Part shown: positions 1-9,140 of the stretch, piece by piece | Numbering within the stretch: the stretch's first letter is position 1 | Layout of the letters: each line of letters opens with the position of its first letter | Source of the DNA: Deefgea chitinilytica | Lineage (GTDB): Bacteria > Pseudomonadota > Gammaproteobacteria > Burkholderiales > Chitinibacteraceae | Assembly (NCBI RefSeq): GCF_016881405.1 | Contig: NZ_WOFE01000006.1 | Location: forward strand, 1 to 64,000 | Length of the DNA stretch: 64,000 nucleotides | Direction: 5' to 3' | Made by a program: the position numbers and the translations under genes | Notes under the pieces: model-generated | What the model saw: the letters and a program-made list of their open reading frames with translations, nothing else | Databases searched by the model: none | What the model was told of the DNA's origin: nothing

Positions 1-83
1 CTGAGAAATGCTTGCAAACCGGGAGGAGTCCATATACGGGTCGTGACCCGCGCTGAACTCCGATTTGGATCAATCGCTAAATT

Positions 84-115
84 GGCGGGTTACGCCTTCA
101 GCTAAGCCGCCCTAC
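84..115. repeat. REP-like inverted repeat (GGCGGGTTA...TAAGCCGCC)
   Basis: An imperfect inverted repeat with arms GGCGGGTTA and TAAGCCGCC around a short loop, followed by CTACG. It resembles the widespread proteobacterial intergenic repeat built from GGCGGGTTA...TAACCCGCC. It lies downstream of uvrA. The family assignment is from memory of the motif. Confidence 0.5.
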
Positions 116-130
116 GCTGGTGCTGTATGA

Positions 131-176
131 GTATATGGTTGTAGCCCAATTTAATAATCGACTACAGCCATATACC
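131..176. repeat. ~50-bp palindromic element, copy 1
   Basis: Outer arms GTATATGGTTGTAG and CTACAGCCATATAC form a stem around an AT-rich loop. It starts 12 bp past the uvrA stop codon and shares its plan with seven other copies in the window (4398, 11660, 14165, 15855, 41247, 46208, 50898). It could act as a 3' mRNA stabiliser or terminator for uvrA. Confidence 0.65.
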
Positions 177-187
177 TATCATGGAAA

Positions 188-3043
188 TTATTCCCTCGAA
201 ATCCCCAACGACCTTGCCAAATACAGCCCTGTATGACTCGCCATATTGGCTGCCACATCTTCCGGTGTGCCGGTGGCGATGATTTGCCCGCCGCCTGCGC
301 CGCCTTCGGGGCCTAGATCGATGATCCAATCGGCGGTTTTAATCACGTCCAGATTGTGCTCAATCACGACGACTGAGTTACCGTGCGCCGCTAGGCGTTG
401 CACGACGGTCAGTAGCAAGTCGATATCGTGGAAATGCAGACCGGTGGTGGGCTCGTCCAAGATATACAGCGTGCGGCCGGTGTCGCGTTTGGAGAGTTCG
501 AGCGCGAGTTTCACGCGCTGTGCTTCGCCGCCTGAGAGCGTGGTTGCGCTTTGGCCGAGGCGGATGTAGCCCAAGCCGACGTCCATCAGCGTTTGCAATT
601 TGCGCGCGACGGTTGGTACGGCGCTGAAAAATTCCAGCGCGTTTTCAACGGTCATTTCCAGTACTTCGGTGATGTTTTTGCCTTTGTATTGCACTTCCAG
701 CGTTTCGCGGTTGTAGCGTTTGCCGTGGCAGACGTCGCACGGCACGTACACATCGGGCAAAAAGTGCATTTCTACTTTCAATACGCCATCGCCCTGACAC
801 GCTTCGCAGCGGCCGCCTTTGACGTTAAACGAGAAACGCCCCGGCCCATAACCGCGTTCACGCGCCATCGGTACGCCAGAAAACAGTTCACGAATCGGCG
901 TGAACAGGCCCGTGTAGGTGGCGGGGTTCGAGCGTGGCGTGCGGCCAATCGGCGATTGGTCGACGTTGATGACTTTATCCAGATGTTGCAGACCGCTGAC
1001 TTCGCGGTACGGCGACGATTCAATCCCCGCACCGTTCAGTTCTCTCGCCGCAATCGCGTACAGTGTGTCGTTAATCAGTGTTGATTTGCCTGAACCCGAT
1101 ACACCCGTAATGCAGACCATCATGCCCAGCGGCAAATCGAGCGTGACGTCTTTCAAGTTATTGCCGCTCGCGCCTTTGATCTGTAACCAGCGGTCTTCTG
1201 TGGGAACGCGGCGTTGTTCTGGCATGTGGATTTTGCGTTTGCCGGTCATAAACTGGCCGGTAATCGAATCTGGATTATTAAACACGTCATCGGGCTTGCC
1301 GTAAGCAATCACTTCACCGCCGTGTACACCTGCGCCGGGGCCCATATCGATCAGCCAATCGGCCGCGCGCATTGCGTCTTCGTCGTGTTCGACAACGATC
1401 ACCGTATTGTCCAAATCGCGCAAATGAATCAGCGTGCCGATCAGGCGATCATTGTCGCGCTGATGCAGGCCAATCGACGGTTCATCAAGCACATACATGA
1501 CGCCAGTCAGGCCAGAACCAATCTGGCTCGCCAAGCGAATCCGCTGTGCTTCGCCGCCCGACAAGGTATCGGCGCTGCGCTCAAGGCACAGATAATCCAG
1601 ACCCACATTGACCAAAAAGCCCAAACGCTCGCCGACTTCTTTGACGATTTTTTCGGCAATTTGCGCTTTGGCACCTTCGAGGTGTAGGTGAGTAAAAAAG
1701 TGCAGTGTATCGCGCAAGGCCATTTTAGATATGGCATGCAGATTGATACCCCCAACTTTGACATGACGCGCTTCAAGGCGTAAACGCGCGCCGTCACAGC
1801 TTGGGCAAACTTGATTGTTTTGATATTTAGCGAGTTCTTCACGCACCGCCATCGAATCGGTTTCTTTATAGCGGCGTTCTAAATTCGGAATAATCCCTTC
1901 AAACGAATGTACACGTTCGACTTTATGGCCACGCTCATTGGTGTACATAAAGGCGATTTCATCAAAGCCTGAGCCGTACAAAATCGCATTTTGCACTTCT
2001 TCAGTTAGCTCATTCCATGCGGTATTGATATCAAAACCATAATGCTCAGCGATGCTCATCAGCATTTGAAAATAAAACTGATTGCGCTTATCCCAGCCTT
2101 TAACTGCACCTGCTGCCAAGCTCAAATCGGGGTGCGCCACGACGCGGCGTGGGTCAAAAAAGGTGCGATGCCCGAGGCCATCACACGAGGGGCACGCGCC
2201 CATCGGGTTGTTAAATGAGAACAAGCGCGGCTCAAGTTCGGGCAAGCTGTAGCTACACACCGGGCAGGCAAACTTTGCTGAAAACCAATGCTCTTTGCCT
2301 GAATCCATTTCCACCGCAATCGCGCGGCCTTCGGCGTGGCGCAGTGCGGTTTCAAAACTTTCTGCTAGGCGCTGCTGTAAATCAGCGCGCACTTTGAGGC
2401 GGTCGATGACGACATCAATGGTGTGTTTTTTGTTTTTGTCGAGTTTTGGTGTTTCATCCAACTCAAACACTTCGCCGTCAATGCGGACGCGGACAAAGCC
2501 TTGCGCACGTAAATCATCGAGCAAGTCAGCGTTTTCGCCTTTTTTGCCCATAATCACCGGCGCCAAAATCATTAGCTTGGTGTCTTCGGGCAGTGCCAAT
2601 ACATGGTCGACCATTTGGCTGACGGTTTGGCTTTCCAGCGCTTGATTGTGCTCAGGGCAAAACGGCGTGCCGACGCGAGCAAACAACAGGCGCAGATAGT
2701 CGTGAATTTCGGTGACGGTACCGACCGTCGAGCGCGGATTATGGCTGGTGGCTTTTTGCTCGATGGAGATCGCAGGCGACAGGCCTTCGATCAAATCGAC
2801 ATCAGGCTTTTCCATCAATTGCAAAAATTGCCGTGCGTACGCCGATAGCGATTCAACGTAACGTCGTTGACCTTCGGCATACAAAGTGTCAAACGCCAAC
2901 GATGATTTTCCCGAGCCAGATAGCCCGGTAATTACCACCAATTTGCCGCGCGGCAAATCTAAATTGACGTTTTTTAAATTATGCGTACGGGCTCCGCGGA
3001 TGCGGATCATCGGGATATCGGTTTGTTCGGTCGCACGATACAT
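188..3043 (-). CDS. uvrA: Excinuclease ABC subunit A (UvrA)
   Basis: UvrA is the DNA-damage recognition ATPase of nucleotide excision repair; it loads UvrB at lesions in the cytoplasm. About 951 residues, the usual length. Visible: two ABC ATPase halves, Walker [13 protein letters not shown] near the N-terminus and [12 protein letters not shown] near residue 640, two LSGGEAQR signature motifs, and zinc-binding Cys pairs ([27 protein letters not shown]). The start at 3043 is preferred over an ATG at 3055 because AGAAG lies just before it. The gene is divergent from the kinase pseudogene. I see no canonical LexA box in the 145 bp between them, so SOS control is not evident. Confidence 0.97.
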   Translation of the reverse strand: MYRATEQTDIPMIRIRGARTHNLKNVNLDLPRGKLVVITGLSGSGKSSLAFDTLYAEGQRRYVESLSAYARQFLQLMEKPDVDLIEGLSPAISIEQKATSHNPRSTVGTVTEIHDYLRLLFARVGTPFCPEHNQALESQTVSQMVDHVLALPEDTKLMILAPVIMGKKGENADLLDDLRAQGFVRVRIDGEVFELDETPKLDKNKKHTIDVVIDRLKVRADLQQRLAESFETALRHAEGRAIAVEMDSGKEHWFSAKFACPVCSYSLPELEPRLFSFNNPMGACPSCDGLGHRTFFDPRRVVAHPDLSLAAGAVKGWDKRNQFYFQMLMSIAEHYGFDINTAWNELTEEVQNAILYGSGFDEIAFMYTNERGHKVERVHSFEGIIPNLERRYKETDSMAVREELAKYQNNQVCPSCDGARLRLEARHVKVGGINLHAISKMALRDTLHFFTHLHLEGAKAQIAEKIVKEVGERLGFLVNVGLDYLCLERSADTLSGGEAQRIRLASQIGSGLTGVMYVLDEPSIGLHQRDNDRLIGTLIHLRDLDNTVIVVEHDEDAMRAADWLIDMGPGAGVHGGEVIAYGKPDDVFNNPDSITGQFMTGKRKIHMPEQRRVPTEDRWLQIKGASGNNLKDVTLDLPLGMMVCITGVSGSGKSTLINDTLYAIAARELNGAGIESSPYREVSGLQHLDKVINVDQSPIGRTPRSNPATYTGLFTPIRELFSGVPMARERGYGPGRFSFNVKGGRCEACQGDGVLKVEMHFLPDVYVPCDVCHGKRYNRETLEVQYKGKNITEVLEMTVENALEFFSAVPTVARKLQTLMDVGLGYIRLGQSATTLSGGEAQRVKLALELSKRDTGRTLYILDEPTTGLHFHDIDLLLTVVQRLAAHGNSVVVIEHNLDVIKTADWIIDLGPEGGAGGGQIIATGTPEDVAANMASHTGLYLARSLGISRE

Positions 3044-3198
3044 GTTTCTTCTCATTGAAAGCGGCGCAGCTCGGTATATTTCGATTCTGAATCAAAGACG
3101 ACGCCGACAAAGTCAGGTTTGAATCCAGAATTGAAATAGTGGGGGCGCAAGGCAATCGGGTAATATACCCTAAACCCAACTTCTTGAGACTCCTCACT

Positions 3199-4156
3199 AT
3201 GGAAACTTCACACTATCGAGAGCCTGCTCTAGGGCTAGCGGCACAAGTTGGCCTTGAAAATGTCACGGTTGCTGGCGAGGTCCCCAGTTTTTATGGGCAC
3301 GTGGTTTTTATTACCAGCGAGCAGGGCGAGTATGTGGTGAAGTTCTCGCGGCAAGCTGGCCGCTTGGCGAGCGAAGTGAATGCTTTAAATCGTCTGCGGC
3401 CACATAGTGTATTGCCGATGCCGGAGATTTTGTTCCATGGTTTTGTTGCGAGTGAGCAGGGCGAGTTGGATACGCTACTGATGCCTAGACTGAGCGGCGT
3501 TCCTGCTTGGGAATTGCCAGAATTCTTACCCAACCCACAGCAAACAGCACAGATGATTGTTGAGCAGATGCTGGCATGGCATGCCGTGAGTGATGCGCGT
3601 GGTTTTGAGCATGCCGATGGCTCGTTTACCAACGAGTTTTTACCTGCTTTTGAATCATGGACGCGACCTTTACAGCAATTCATTGTTGCGAATGATTCGC
3701 CATTTTCCCCCCGAGTTGCGCGCAGCGTATGCCAAATTATGGGACGAGCGTGAGCGATTTTTAGCGCCGATCACGGGGCCGTCGTCGCTATGCCATGACG
3801 ATCCACATGCCTGTAATTTTCTATATGACGTGGTCACCGGTTTGCCCACCGCCGCGATTGATCCGTGCGACGTGGCGTATCGTCACCGCGAACAAGATAT
3901 TTTTCATTTGGCCGATGCCTATCCGCAATGGCGCTTGCTGGAAACGTATATCGAGCAATGTTCGTTGGCGGCAGGTTATGCGGCGCGGCGCTGGTTTTTT
4001 TCCTTGTGGGATGATGTGAAGCACAGCGTGAATGTCGGCTGGTACGACGCGCCATGGTTTGCCGCAAAGTTTACGCGCTTGGCCGAAACGGATCCGTGTT
4101 TTACTGATTTGGCGAACGCAGCGAATCGAGCGCATCCGGCAAATTCAGAAGTTTAA
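3199..4156 (+). pseudogene. Frameshifted APH/fructosamine-kinase-like phosphotransferase
   Basis: The aminoglycoside phosphotransferase (APH) fold is split over two frames. The N-terminal lobe runs in one frame from ATG 3199. The C-terminal lobe, with the Brenner-type catalytic motif HDDPHACN and the metal-binding IDPCD, continues in the +1 frame to 4156. The switch lies at a TTTTCCCCCC run (3703-3712); reading through with a +1 shift gives SPF-PPELRAAYAKLW, a seamless protein of about 318 residues. Such kinases phosphorylate small hydroxyl or sugar-amine substrates; the substrate here is unknown. It is either a recent pseudogene, a homopolymer sequencing error, or a slippery-site gene. The catalytic residues are otherwise intact, which favours a very recent event or an error. 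Confidence 0.8.
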
Positions 4157-4199
4157 TTGAATTGCTGGCTTTGTTCAGATTACGTGTCGATGGTTTTAA

Positions 4200-4313
4200 G
4201 TGCCTACGGCACGGTGTTTTACAGTCGCAATCCGCGACGGGGACTTACTTTTCTTTTCGCTGCGAAAAGTAAGCAAAAGAAGGCGACCCATATATCCGCA
4301 CCGACTTCGTCGG
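4200..4313. repeat. Cluster of four short hairpins (CTTACTTTTC repeat)
   Basis: Four consecutive inverted repeats: GTGCC/GGCAC (4200-4212), GTCGC/GCGAC (4224-4238), CTTACTTTTC/GAAAAGTAAG (4244-4273) and CCGAC/GTCGG (4301-4313). The central arm pair followed by GCAAAAGAAGGCGACCC resembles a recurrent intergenic repeat I recall from beta- and gammaproteobacterial genomes. It occupies most of the 410-bp gap between the kinase pseudogene and the MFS gene; nothing coding is visible there. Confidence 0.55.
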
Positions 4314-4397
4314 CTTGATATGAGATGTTTTAAAATCCCCAGCTCGACGATCGAGAAACAATATCAACATCTAATCTGAGCATGGTCGAATTACTAT

Positions 4398-4446
4398 GGG
4401 TATTTCTCTGTAGATATTAACGAGACTTGTATTTAGAAATATACCC
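4398..4446. repeat. ~50-bp palindromic element, copy 2
   Basis: GGGTATTTCT ... AGAAATATACCC form the outer arms around a partly complementary centre. Same design as the other copies in this window. It lies upstream of the MFS transporter and could overlap its promoter region. Confidence 0.65.
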
Positions 4447-4566
4447 ATTGATGTTGTACGTGATCTATTTTACTCTGCGAAGACTTCTCGCCAGATCCCA
4501 AAGCAAACGCTGTCATTCATGCCCTGAGCTGTTAAAATCGCCCATCCTTTTTGAATGTGTCGCCTG

Positions 4567-5949
4567 ATGTCTGCTGCTTCTCGCATGTCTGCCCTTGAAT
4601 TTCGCGCCGCCACTAGCCTTGCTGGTTTGTATGCGCTGCGAATGCTGGGCATGTTTCTTATTCTGCCAGTGTTTGCGGTGTACGCAGGGCATTTGCCCGG
4701 TGGTGAAAATCACACGATGGTGGGTTTGGCCTTTGGTGCCTACGGGCTCACGCAAGCCTTGCTGCAATTGCCATTTGGCATGTGGTCGGACCGAGTTGGC
4801 CGCAAAAAAGTCATCTACATCGGCTTGGCTTTATTTGTGATTGGTTCGCTGATGTGTGCGATGGCCGATCACATTGCGTGGCTGATTGTTGGCCGCGCGG
4901 TGCAGGGCGCAGGCGCGATTTCGGCGGCGGTGACGGCTTTGCTGGCCGATTTGACGCGTGAAGAACATCGCACCAAGGCGATGGCGATGATTGGCGCTGC
5001 GATTGCCTCGTCGTTTGCGATTTCTTTAGTGGCGGCGCCCACTTTGGCCAAATGGATTGGCTTGCCCGGCATTTTTTTGCTGACCGGTATGTTGGGTATT
5101 TTTGCGCTCATCGGTGTGTGGAAAATCATTCCTAATCCTACGGTGTCTCGTTTTCATTCGGATGCCGAAGCCAATACCAGCCGCTTGCCACAAGTATTGC
5201 AAGACGCGCAGTTATTGCGCCTCAATTACGGTGTATTTGCACTGCACGCCGCGCAAATGGCGATGTTTACCGTGATGCCGTTGTTGCTGACCAAAGTCGG
5301 TGGTGTTGATGTAGCGCATCATTGGTGGATTTACCTACCAGTGGTCGTGGTGGGTTTTGTGCTCATGGTGCCAGCGATTATTTATGGTGAGAAAAAACAT
5401 CACCTGAAAGAAGTTTTCTTGTTTGCAATTGCTTTGATGTTCATCGCGCAACTGGGAATGACTTTGTGGATGCCTAGTTTGGCGTGGATTGTCGCTTGGT
5501 TAGCCATCTACTTCATCGCGTTTAATATTCTGGAAGCCACGCAACCATCGTTAATTTCCAAAATCGCCCCCACCGCCGCGAAAGGCACCGCGATGGGTGT
5601 TTACAACACTTGCCAAGCGGCGAGCATGTTTATTGGCTCGGCGCTGGCGGGGTATTTGTATCAACATTTCCAAAGCCCAGTGCCGGTCTTTGCGCTCTGC
5701 GCTGGTTTGATGGCGATTTGGCTGGGGGTGTCATGGGGAATGCGCCCTCCGTTGCCAGTGAAAACCCAAATGTTTCACATTGGCGAGGAATGGTCGGGCG
5801 ACGCTGGCCTGCTGTCTGCTAAACTAGGCGCTATTGATGGTGTAAAGGAAGCCGTGGTGCTACTTGATGAACGCGTCGCCTTGCTTAAAGTGCTGCAAGA
5901 TGGCTACGACGAAGCCGCTGTTGAGCAATTAATTGACGAAACCAATTGA
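4567..5949 (+). CDS. YajR-type MFS transporter with C-terminal YAM domain
   Basis: A 12-TM major facilitator superfamily permease of about 460 residues in the inner membrane, probably a proton-coupled exporter of unknown substrate. Visible: the loop 2-3 signature GMWSDRVGRKKVI, motif C-like RAVQGAGAISAAVTALLAD in TM4-5, regular hydrophobic segments to about residue 390, then a soluble tail of about 60 residues (from HIGEEWSGD to the end) with the alternating pattern of the ferredoxin-like YAM domain known from E. coli YajR. Start 4567 is chosen; 4555 and 4585 are in-frame alternatives and none has a strong ribosome site. It is followed 104 bp later by ssb; the uvrA-MFS-ssb neighbourhood is common in Neisseriales. 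Confidence 0.85.
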   Translation: MSAASRMSALEFRAATSLAGLYALRMLGMFLILPVFAVYAGHLPGGENHTMVGLAFGAYGLTQALLQLPFGMWSDRVGRKKVIYIGLALFVIGSLMCAMADHIAWLIVGRAVQGAGAISAAVTALLADLTREEHRTKAMAMIGAAIASSFAISLVAAPTLAKWIGLPGIFLLTGMLGIFALIGVWKIIPNPTVSRFHSDAEANTSRLPQVLQDAQLLRLNYGVFALHAAQMAMFTVMPLLLTKVGGVDVAHHWWIYLPVVVVGFVLMVPAIIYGEKKHHLKEVFLFAIALMFIAQLGMTLWMPSLAWIVAWLAIYFIAFNILEATQPSLISKIAPTAAKGTAMGVYNTCQAASMFIGSALAGYLYQHFQSPVPVFALCAGLMAIWLGVSWGMRPPLPVKTQMFHIGEEWSGDAGLLSAKLGAIDGVKEAVVLLDERVALLKVLQDGYDEAAVEQLIDETN

Positions 5950-6053
5950 ATACGTCGGTCTGTAACAGCGCAGGGTTTGATTGCCTTGCTGCCTTGTTTT
6001 GTACCGAGATTGAACCGCTTAAATATTTGAATTGAACGAATTGGAGTGTACGA

Positions 6054-6560
6054 ATGGCCTCATTGAATAAAGTTTTATTGATTGGCAACTTGGGCCGCGA
6101 CCCAGAAACCCGCTTTATGCCGAACGGCAATGCGGTGTGCAATTTTTCGATTGCAACGACAGAAAGCTGGAAAGATAAGCAATCCGGTCAAAAACAAGAA
6201 AAAACCGAATGGCACAACATCAGCATGTATGGCCGTTTGGCTGAAATTGCGGGTCAATACCTGAAAAAAGGCAGCAGCGTATACATCGAAGGTCGTTTGC
6301 AAACGCGCAAATGGCAAGACAAGCAAACGGGCGCCGATCGTTACACCACGGAAATTATCGCCGACCAAATGCAAATGCTCGGCGGTCGTGGCGATGGAGG
6401 CGGTGGCATGGGGGGCGGCTACAACCAACAAGGTGGCGGCGACGATTTCAACCAAGAATACAGCGCCCCGATGCAACAAGCCCCGCGCCAAGCGCCACCC
6501 CAAGCCGCAGCCAAACCAGCGCGCAACTTTGATGACTTCGAAGACGATATTCCATTCTAA
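6054..6560 (+). CDS. ssb: Single-stranded DNA-binding protein
   Basis: SSB coats single-stranded DNA in replication, recombination and repair. 168 residues: an N-terminal OB fold of about 110 residues beginning [18 protein letters not shown], a Gly/Gln-rich disordered linker, and the conserved acidic C-terminal tip FEDDIPF that recruits partner proteins. GGAG lies 7 bp upstream of the ATG. A hairpin terminator follows the stop. Confidence 0.97.
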   Translation: MASLNKVLLIGNLGRDPETRFMPNGNAVCNFSIATTESWKDKQSGQKQEKTEWHNISMYGRLAEIAGQYLKKGSSVYIEGRLQTRKWQDKQTGADRYTTEIIADQMQMLGGRGDGGGGMGGGYNQQGGGDDFNQEYSAPMQQAPRQAPPQAAAKPARNFDDFEDDIPF

Positions 6561-6584
6561 TGCGCAGTAGATGATTTAATTTTT

Positions 6585-6608
6585 AAAGCCCGCAGCCTGC
6601 GGGCTTTT
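6585..6608 (+). terminator. Rho-independent terminator of ssb
   Basis: AAAGCCCGCAG CC TGCGGGCTTTT stem-loop with a T run, 24 bp past the ssb stop. Confidence 0.88.
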
Positions 6609-6915
6609 GTTTGTGTTGGCTTCTTTCTAGGGTTGTCCGCTGAGCGACGATTGGAGAAATATCGGTTTTTAAGTATTTCATAATGCGATCTGCCTGACTT
6701 GCAACCTAGATGCTGCTGGTTATTCTTTAGTATGCTATTCGAGGGCAATCGCTTCGAAGTTATGTTGGAGCTAGCGTTTTATTTTTAGCCAATCGGGGCA
6801 GGTTTGTGCCATGCTTTTGATTCTGCTCACCATCATTAGGCTTTGTTTATTCCATATTCTTTTTTCAAAAGCAAGGTTTGGCGGTAGGTTAAAAAATCTT
6901 CAGGATGCTGGGAGA
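6609..6915. other. Gene-free stretch between ssb terminator and hsdM relic
   Basis: No plausible gene, RNA or repeat is visible. The sequence is AT-rich and probably decayed island-boundary DNA. Confidence 0.5.
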
Positions 6916-7311
6916 TTACTGCAATGGTGATTGGCAATTGCAAAGTCTAAGCTCTTGAAAATGGCGGCTTGCGAGTCCAGCGCCCACAATCGTTGCCCCT
7001 TGAGTGATGATTTGATATTGCATCACTGTCGAGGTTTGTCGCAAGTCGATCTGATCTACGTCCCGATTTATTTCGGTAAGGCGCACTTTCTGCACGATTT
7101 TGTACAGCAGATTGGCGTCGTTCAAGAGGCCAATGAATTCGGCAAATTTAAAGTGATCAAAAATCTCGTGCGCATCGCGGCTAAATGACTGGATGTATTT
7201 TTTCAGATTGGCCTTGATATTGGATTCGCCCAGCTTGGATAAATCCATTTGCGAAGTGCTGTAAAAGCTGAGGCTGGCATTTTCTGTAAGTGGTAGCGCG
7301 TAGCAGTACAA
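6916..7311 (-). pseudogene. Relic of a type I restriction methylase subunit (HsdM-like) N-terminal region
   Basis: A 131-codon frame with no complete gene around it. Its first two thirds match the region of one HsdM class that precedes the methylase core: [17 protein letters not shown], then [20 protein letters not shown], then [15 protein letters not shown] (family pattern FYNTSQ...NLRAYINGFSPNVREIFEKF...LDKANLLYLVVQKF). The similarity stops before any catalytic motif (no NPPF, no GxG motif I), and the last ~45 residues do not match. It is not a piece of the intact hsdM at 36-39 kb, which belongs to a different HsdM class. It is best read as the leftover of an earlier restriction system at the same integration hotspot. 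Confidence 0.65.
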
Positions 7312-7340
7312 CGGGTTTGGCAGGGGTTGCGATAGACAAC

Positions 7341-7373
7341 AAAAAACCCCGCGAAGCTGAGCTTGTCGGGGTT
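7341..7373 (-). terminator. Terminator beside the tRNA-Leu remnant
   Basis: On the minus strand AACCCCGAcAAGC TCA GCTTcGCGGGGTT followed by TTTTTT. It stands to the tRNA-like remnant at 7385-7405 as the terminator at 40363-40393 stands to the intact tRNA-Leu. Confidence 0.75.
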
Positions 7374-7384
7374 AATGTTTTTTG

Positions 7385-7405
7385 TGGTGCCAACACGACA
7401 CTCGA
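7385..7405 (-). other. Candidate attachment site: decayed tRNA-Leu 3' end
   Basis: The plus-strand text TGGTGCCAACACGACACTCGA matches the 3' end of tRNA-Leu(GAG), plus-strand 40431-40452, except for one missing base and one substitution. The match ends where a tRNA would continue. It lies directly before the integrase. Reading: the chromosomal half-site left when an element inserted in the tRNA 3' end, later decayed. The differences mean an exact core repeat is not preserved, so this is inference. Confidence 0.5.
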
Positions 7406-7517
7406 TTAGATGCCCAACGTATTGATCTTGTTGAGTTTGATGTGTTTTTTTATTGAAAAAGACCATCAAATGAACCAACAATGGCTAATCAATGGGTATC
7501 AAAAGAGGGTTTCGCTG

Positions 7518-8879
7518 ATGGCTGGCATATCAAAATCGGATAATTTAAGTGTTCTGGCTCTCAAGAAAAAAATAGGTCAAGCTCAAGAATATATCGCTTC
7601 AGGGCTGAAGTCGCCTCCTTGCAAAATTGCCTGTGGATTTGGCTTGTCTTTATGGGTGATGGGCGATTCTGGCTATTGGAAGCTACCGTATCGATATCAG
7701 GGTAAACAAAAAACAATATCGCTGGGCGTCTGTAATCTGAGTAAGCCTGATCTAGCTGATGCCAGAGCTCGTGCACTCAAGGCCAAAGAAATGTTGGCTG
7801 ATGGCGTAGAGCCAACCACTGCAAAAAAAGCAAGAGAAGAAAAAGTAGCCGCCGAGCTTTATCAGCAAGAAAATACTTTCGAGGCCGTAGCGCGGGCATG
7901 GCACAAAAAAGAGGTCAAGAGTGGAACCTGGATCCCTAGTCATGCTGAGCGGATTATGAAACGCCTCATTGCTGATATTTTCCCGATCATTGGAAATCGA
8001 GCTGTTGATAGCTTAGCAACCCATGATCTGCTTCAGCCACTGACTTTCGTGGCTCAGCGAGGTACTTATAATCTTGCAAAAGCTTATCGCCAATACATAA
8101 CCGTTATTATGCGCTATGCCGTGCAGATTGGAAGGATCAAGTCAAATCCTGCCTTAGATCTGCAAGGGGCTATTCCAACACGCAAGCCGGTTAATCGCCC
8201 AGCATTGCCGCTATCTGAGTTAGCTGAGCTAATGAGTCGGATTAATGCTTACCAAGGTTTGGTAACAGTCAAAACGGCCACCAAGTTTGCTTTATTGACA
8301 GGGGCGCGCTCATCCGAGTTTCGATTTGCTCGTTGGACTGAGTTTGATTTAGACAAAGCTATTTGGACGATTCCAGGCGAACGTGAGGAAGTAGAGGGCG
8401 TACCGAATTCAGTTCGCGGTGAGAAAATGCGCCGTGAACGAATCATCTACTTGTCTCATCAAGCAATTGAGCTGATTACACTACTGCGTAAATTAAACGG
8501 TGATGCAGTTTTTGTATTTCAAGGTCGCAAATTAGGTACACCGATCAGTGAAAATACAGTCAACAATATGTTGAAGAAGATTGGATACAACACTGCTAGC
8601 GACATCTGCCTACATGGCTTTCGAACCATGATGGTTTCATCGCTCAATGAATCAAACCGTTTTAGCCGTGATGCAATCGAACGACACATTGGACACGAAG
8701 GCGGCAGTGGCAATCGCGTAGAGCAGATTTACAAGCGCAATGCTTTGTATTTGGCTGAACGCCAGCGCATGCTGCAGTGGTGGGCTGATTATCTTGATGC
8801 TAACTCGCAAGGGCGATATATCCCACCTGATGAATTTTCTAATGCTGCTATTGGCATGCAAGCAATATATGTTGCCTGA
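7518..8879 (+). CDS. P4-type tyrosine recombinase (integrase)
   Basis: A site-specific recombinase that integrates and excises a mobile element, usually in tRNA genes. About 453 residues from the chosen start. Order: N-terminal arm-binding (DUF4102-like) domain with YRYQGKQKTISLGVC, a SAM-like core-binding domain, then the catalytic domain with Arg in LTGARSSEFRFARWTEF, the HxxR box HGFRTMM, the second His in RHIGHEGG and the Tyr nucleophile in QIYKRNALYL, ending in the P4-family tail MLQWWADYLD. The start at 7518 follows GAGGG at 8 bp; 7410 and 7470 are alternatives, and 7410 lies only 5 bp beyond the att-like sequence. It appears intact. Its element may be the 33-kb region ending at tRNA-Leu. 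Confidence 0.9.
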   Translation: MAGISKSDNLSVLALKKKIGQAQEYIASGLKSPPCKIACGFGLSLWVMGDSGYWKLPYRYQGKQKTISLGVCNLSKPDLADARARALKAKEMLADGVEPTTAKKAREEKVAAELYQQENTFEAVARAWHKKEVKSGTWIPSHAERIMKRLIADIFPIIGNRAVDSLATHDLLQPLTFVAQRGTYNLAKAYRQYITVIMRYAVQIGRIKSNPALDLQGAIPTRKPVNRPALPLSELAELMSRINAYQGLVTVKTATKFALLTGARSSEFRFARWTEFDLDKAIWTIPGEREEVEGVPNSVRGEKMRRERIIYLSHQAIELITLLRKLNGDAVFVFQGRKLGTPISENTVNNMLKKIGYNTASDICLHGFRTMMVSSLNESNRFSRDAIERHIGHEGGSGNRVEQIYKRNALYLAERQRMLQWWADYLDANSQGRYIPPDEFSNAAIGMQAIYVA

Positions 8880-8998
8880 GGTGATTACTTTAGCTATTGG
8901 TTGTATGAATCTAATAGGCAAAGTTGATGGCTCAACATTAGACTGCAAGCTTCTCCGTTTTAGCCGAGTAGCTTTGGGTTTTTCTAGAAATAATTAAT

Positions 8999-9021
8999 AC
9001 CGCAACCGCTTGGTTAGCGGT
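8999..9021. terminator. Possible terminator after the integrase
   Basis: ACCGC AACC GCTT GGTT AGCGGT forms a hairpin in the 260-bp gap before the NnrS-like gene. There is no real T run, so it is weak. Confidence 0.35.
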
Positions 9022-9140
9022 CTCTCATATTTCACTCACTGGCATCGACAGTTCGGCCAAAGTGGTCACTGATGTGTCGTAGCTGAGCATCATGTCTAGT
9101 AGGCATTTCGTACGCCTAGCGAGAATTTCCCCACTAAGAC

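Noticed and set aside
551-1084. Long plus-strand open frames inside uvrA
   Set aside because: They are antisense shadows of a well-conserved gene and have no start signals or domains.
3044-3198. Possible LexA/SOS box upstream of uvrA
   Set aside because: No CTGT-N8-ACAG or similar palindrome is present; only a short GGGTAATATACCC near 3158 that does not fit LexA.
7385-7440. A functional tRNA gene next to the integrase
   Set aside because: Only about 21 bases of the 3' end are recognisable; no anticodon arm or acceptor partner exists.
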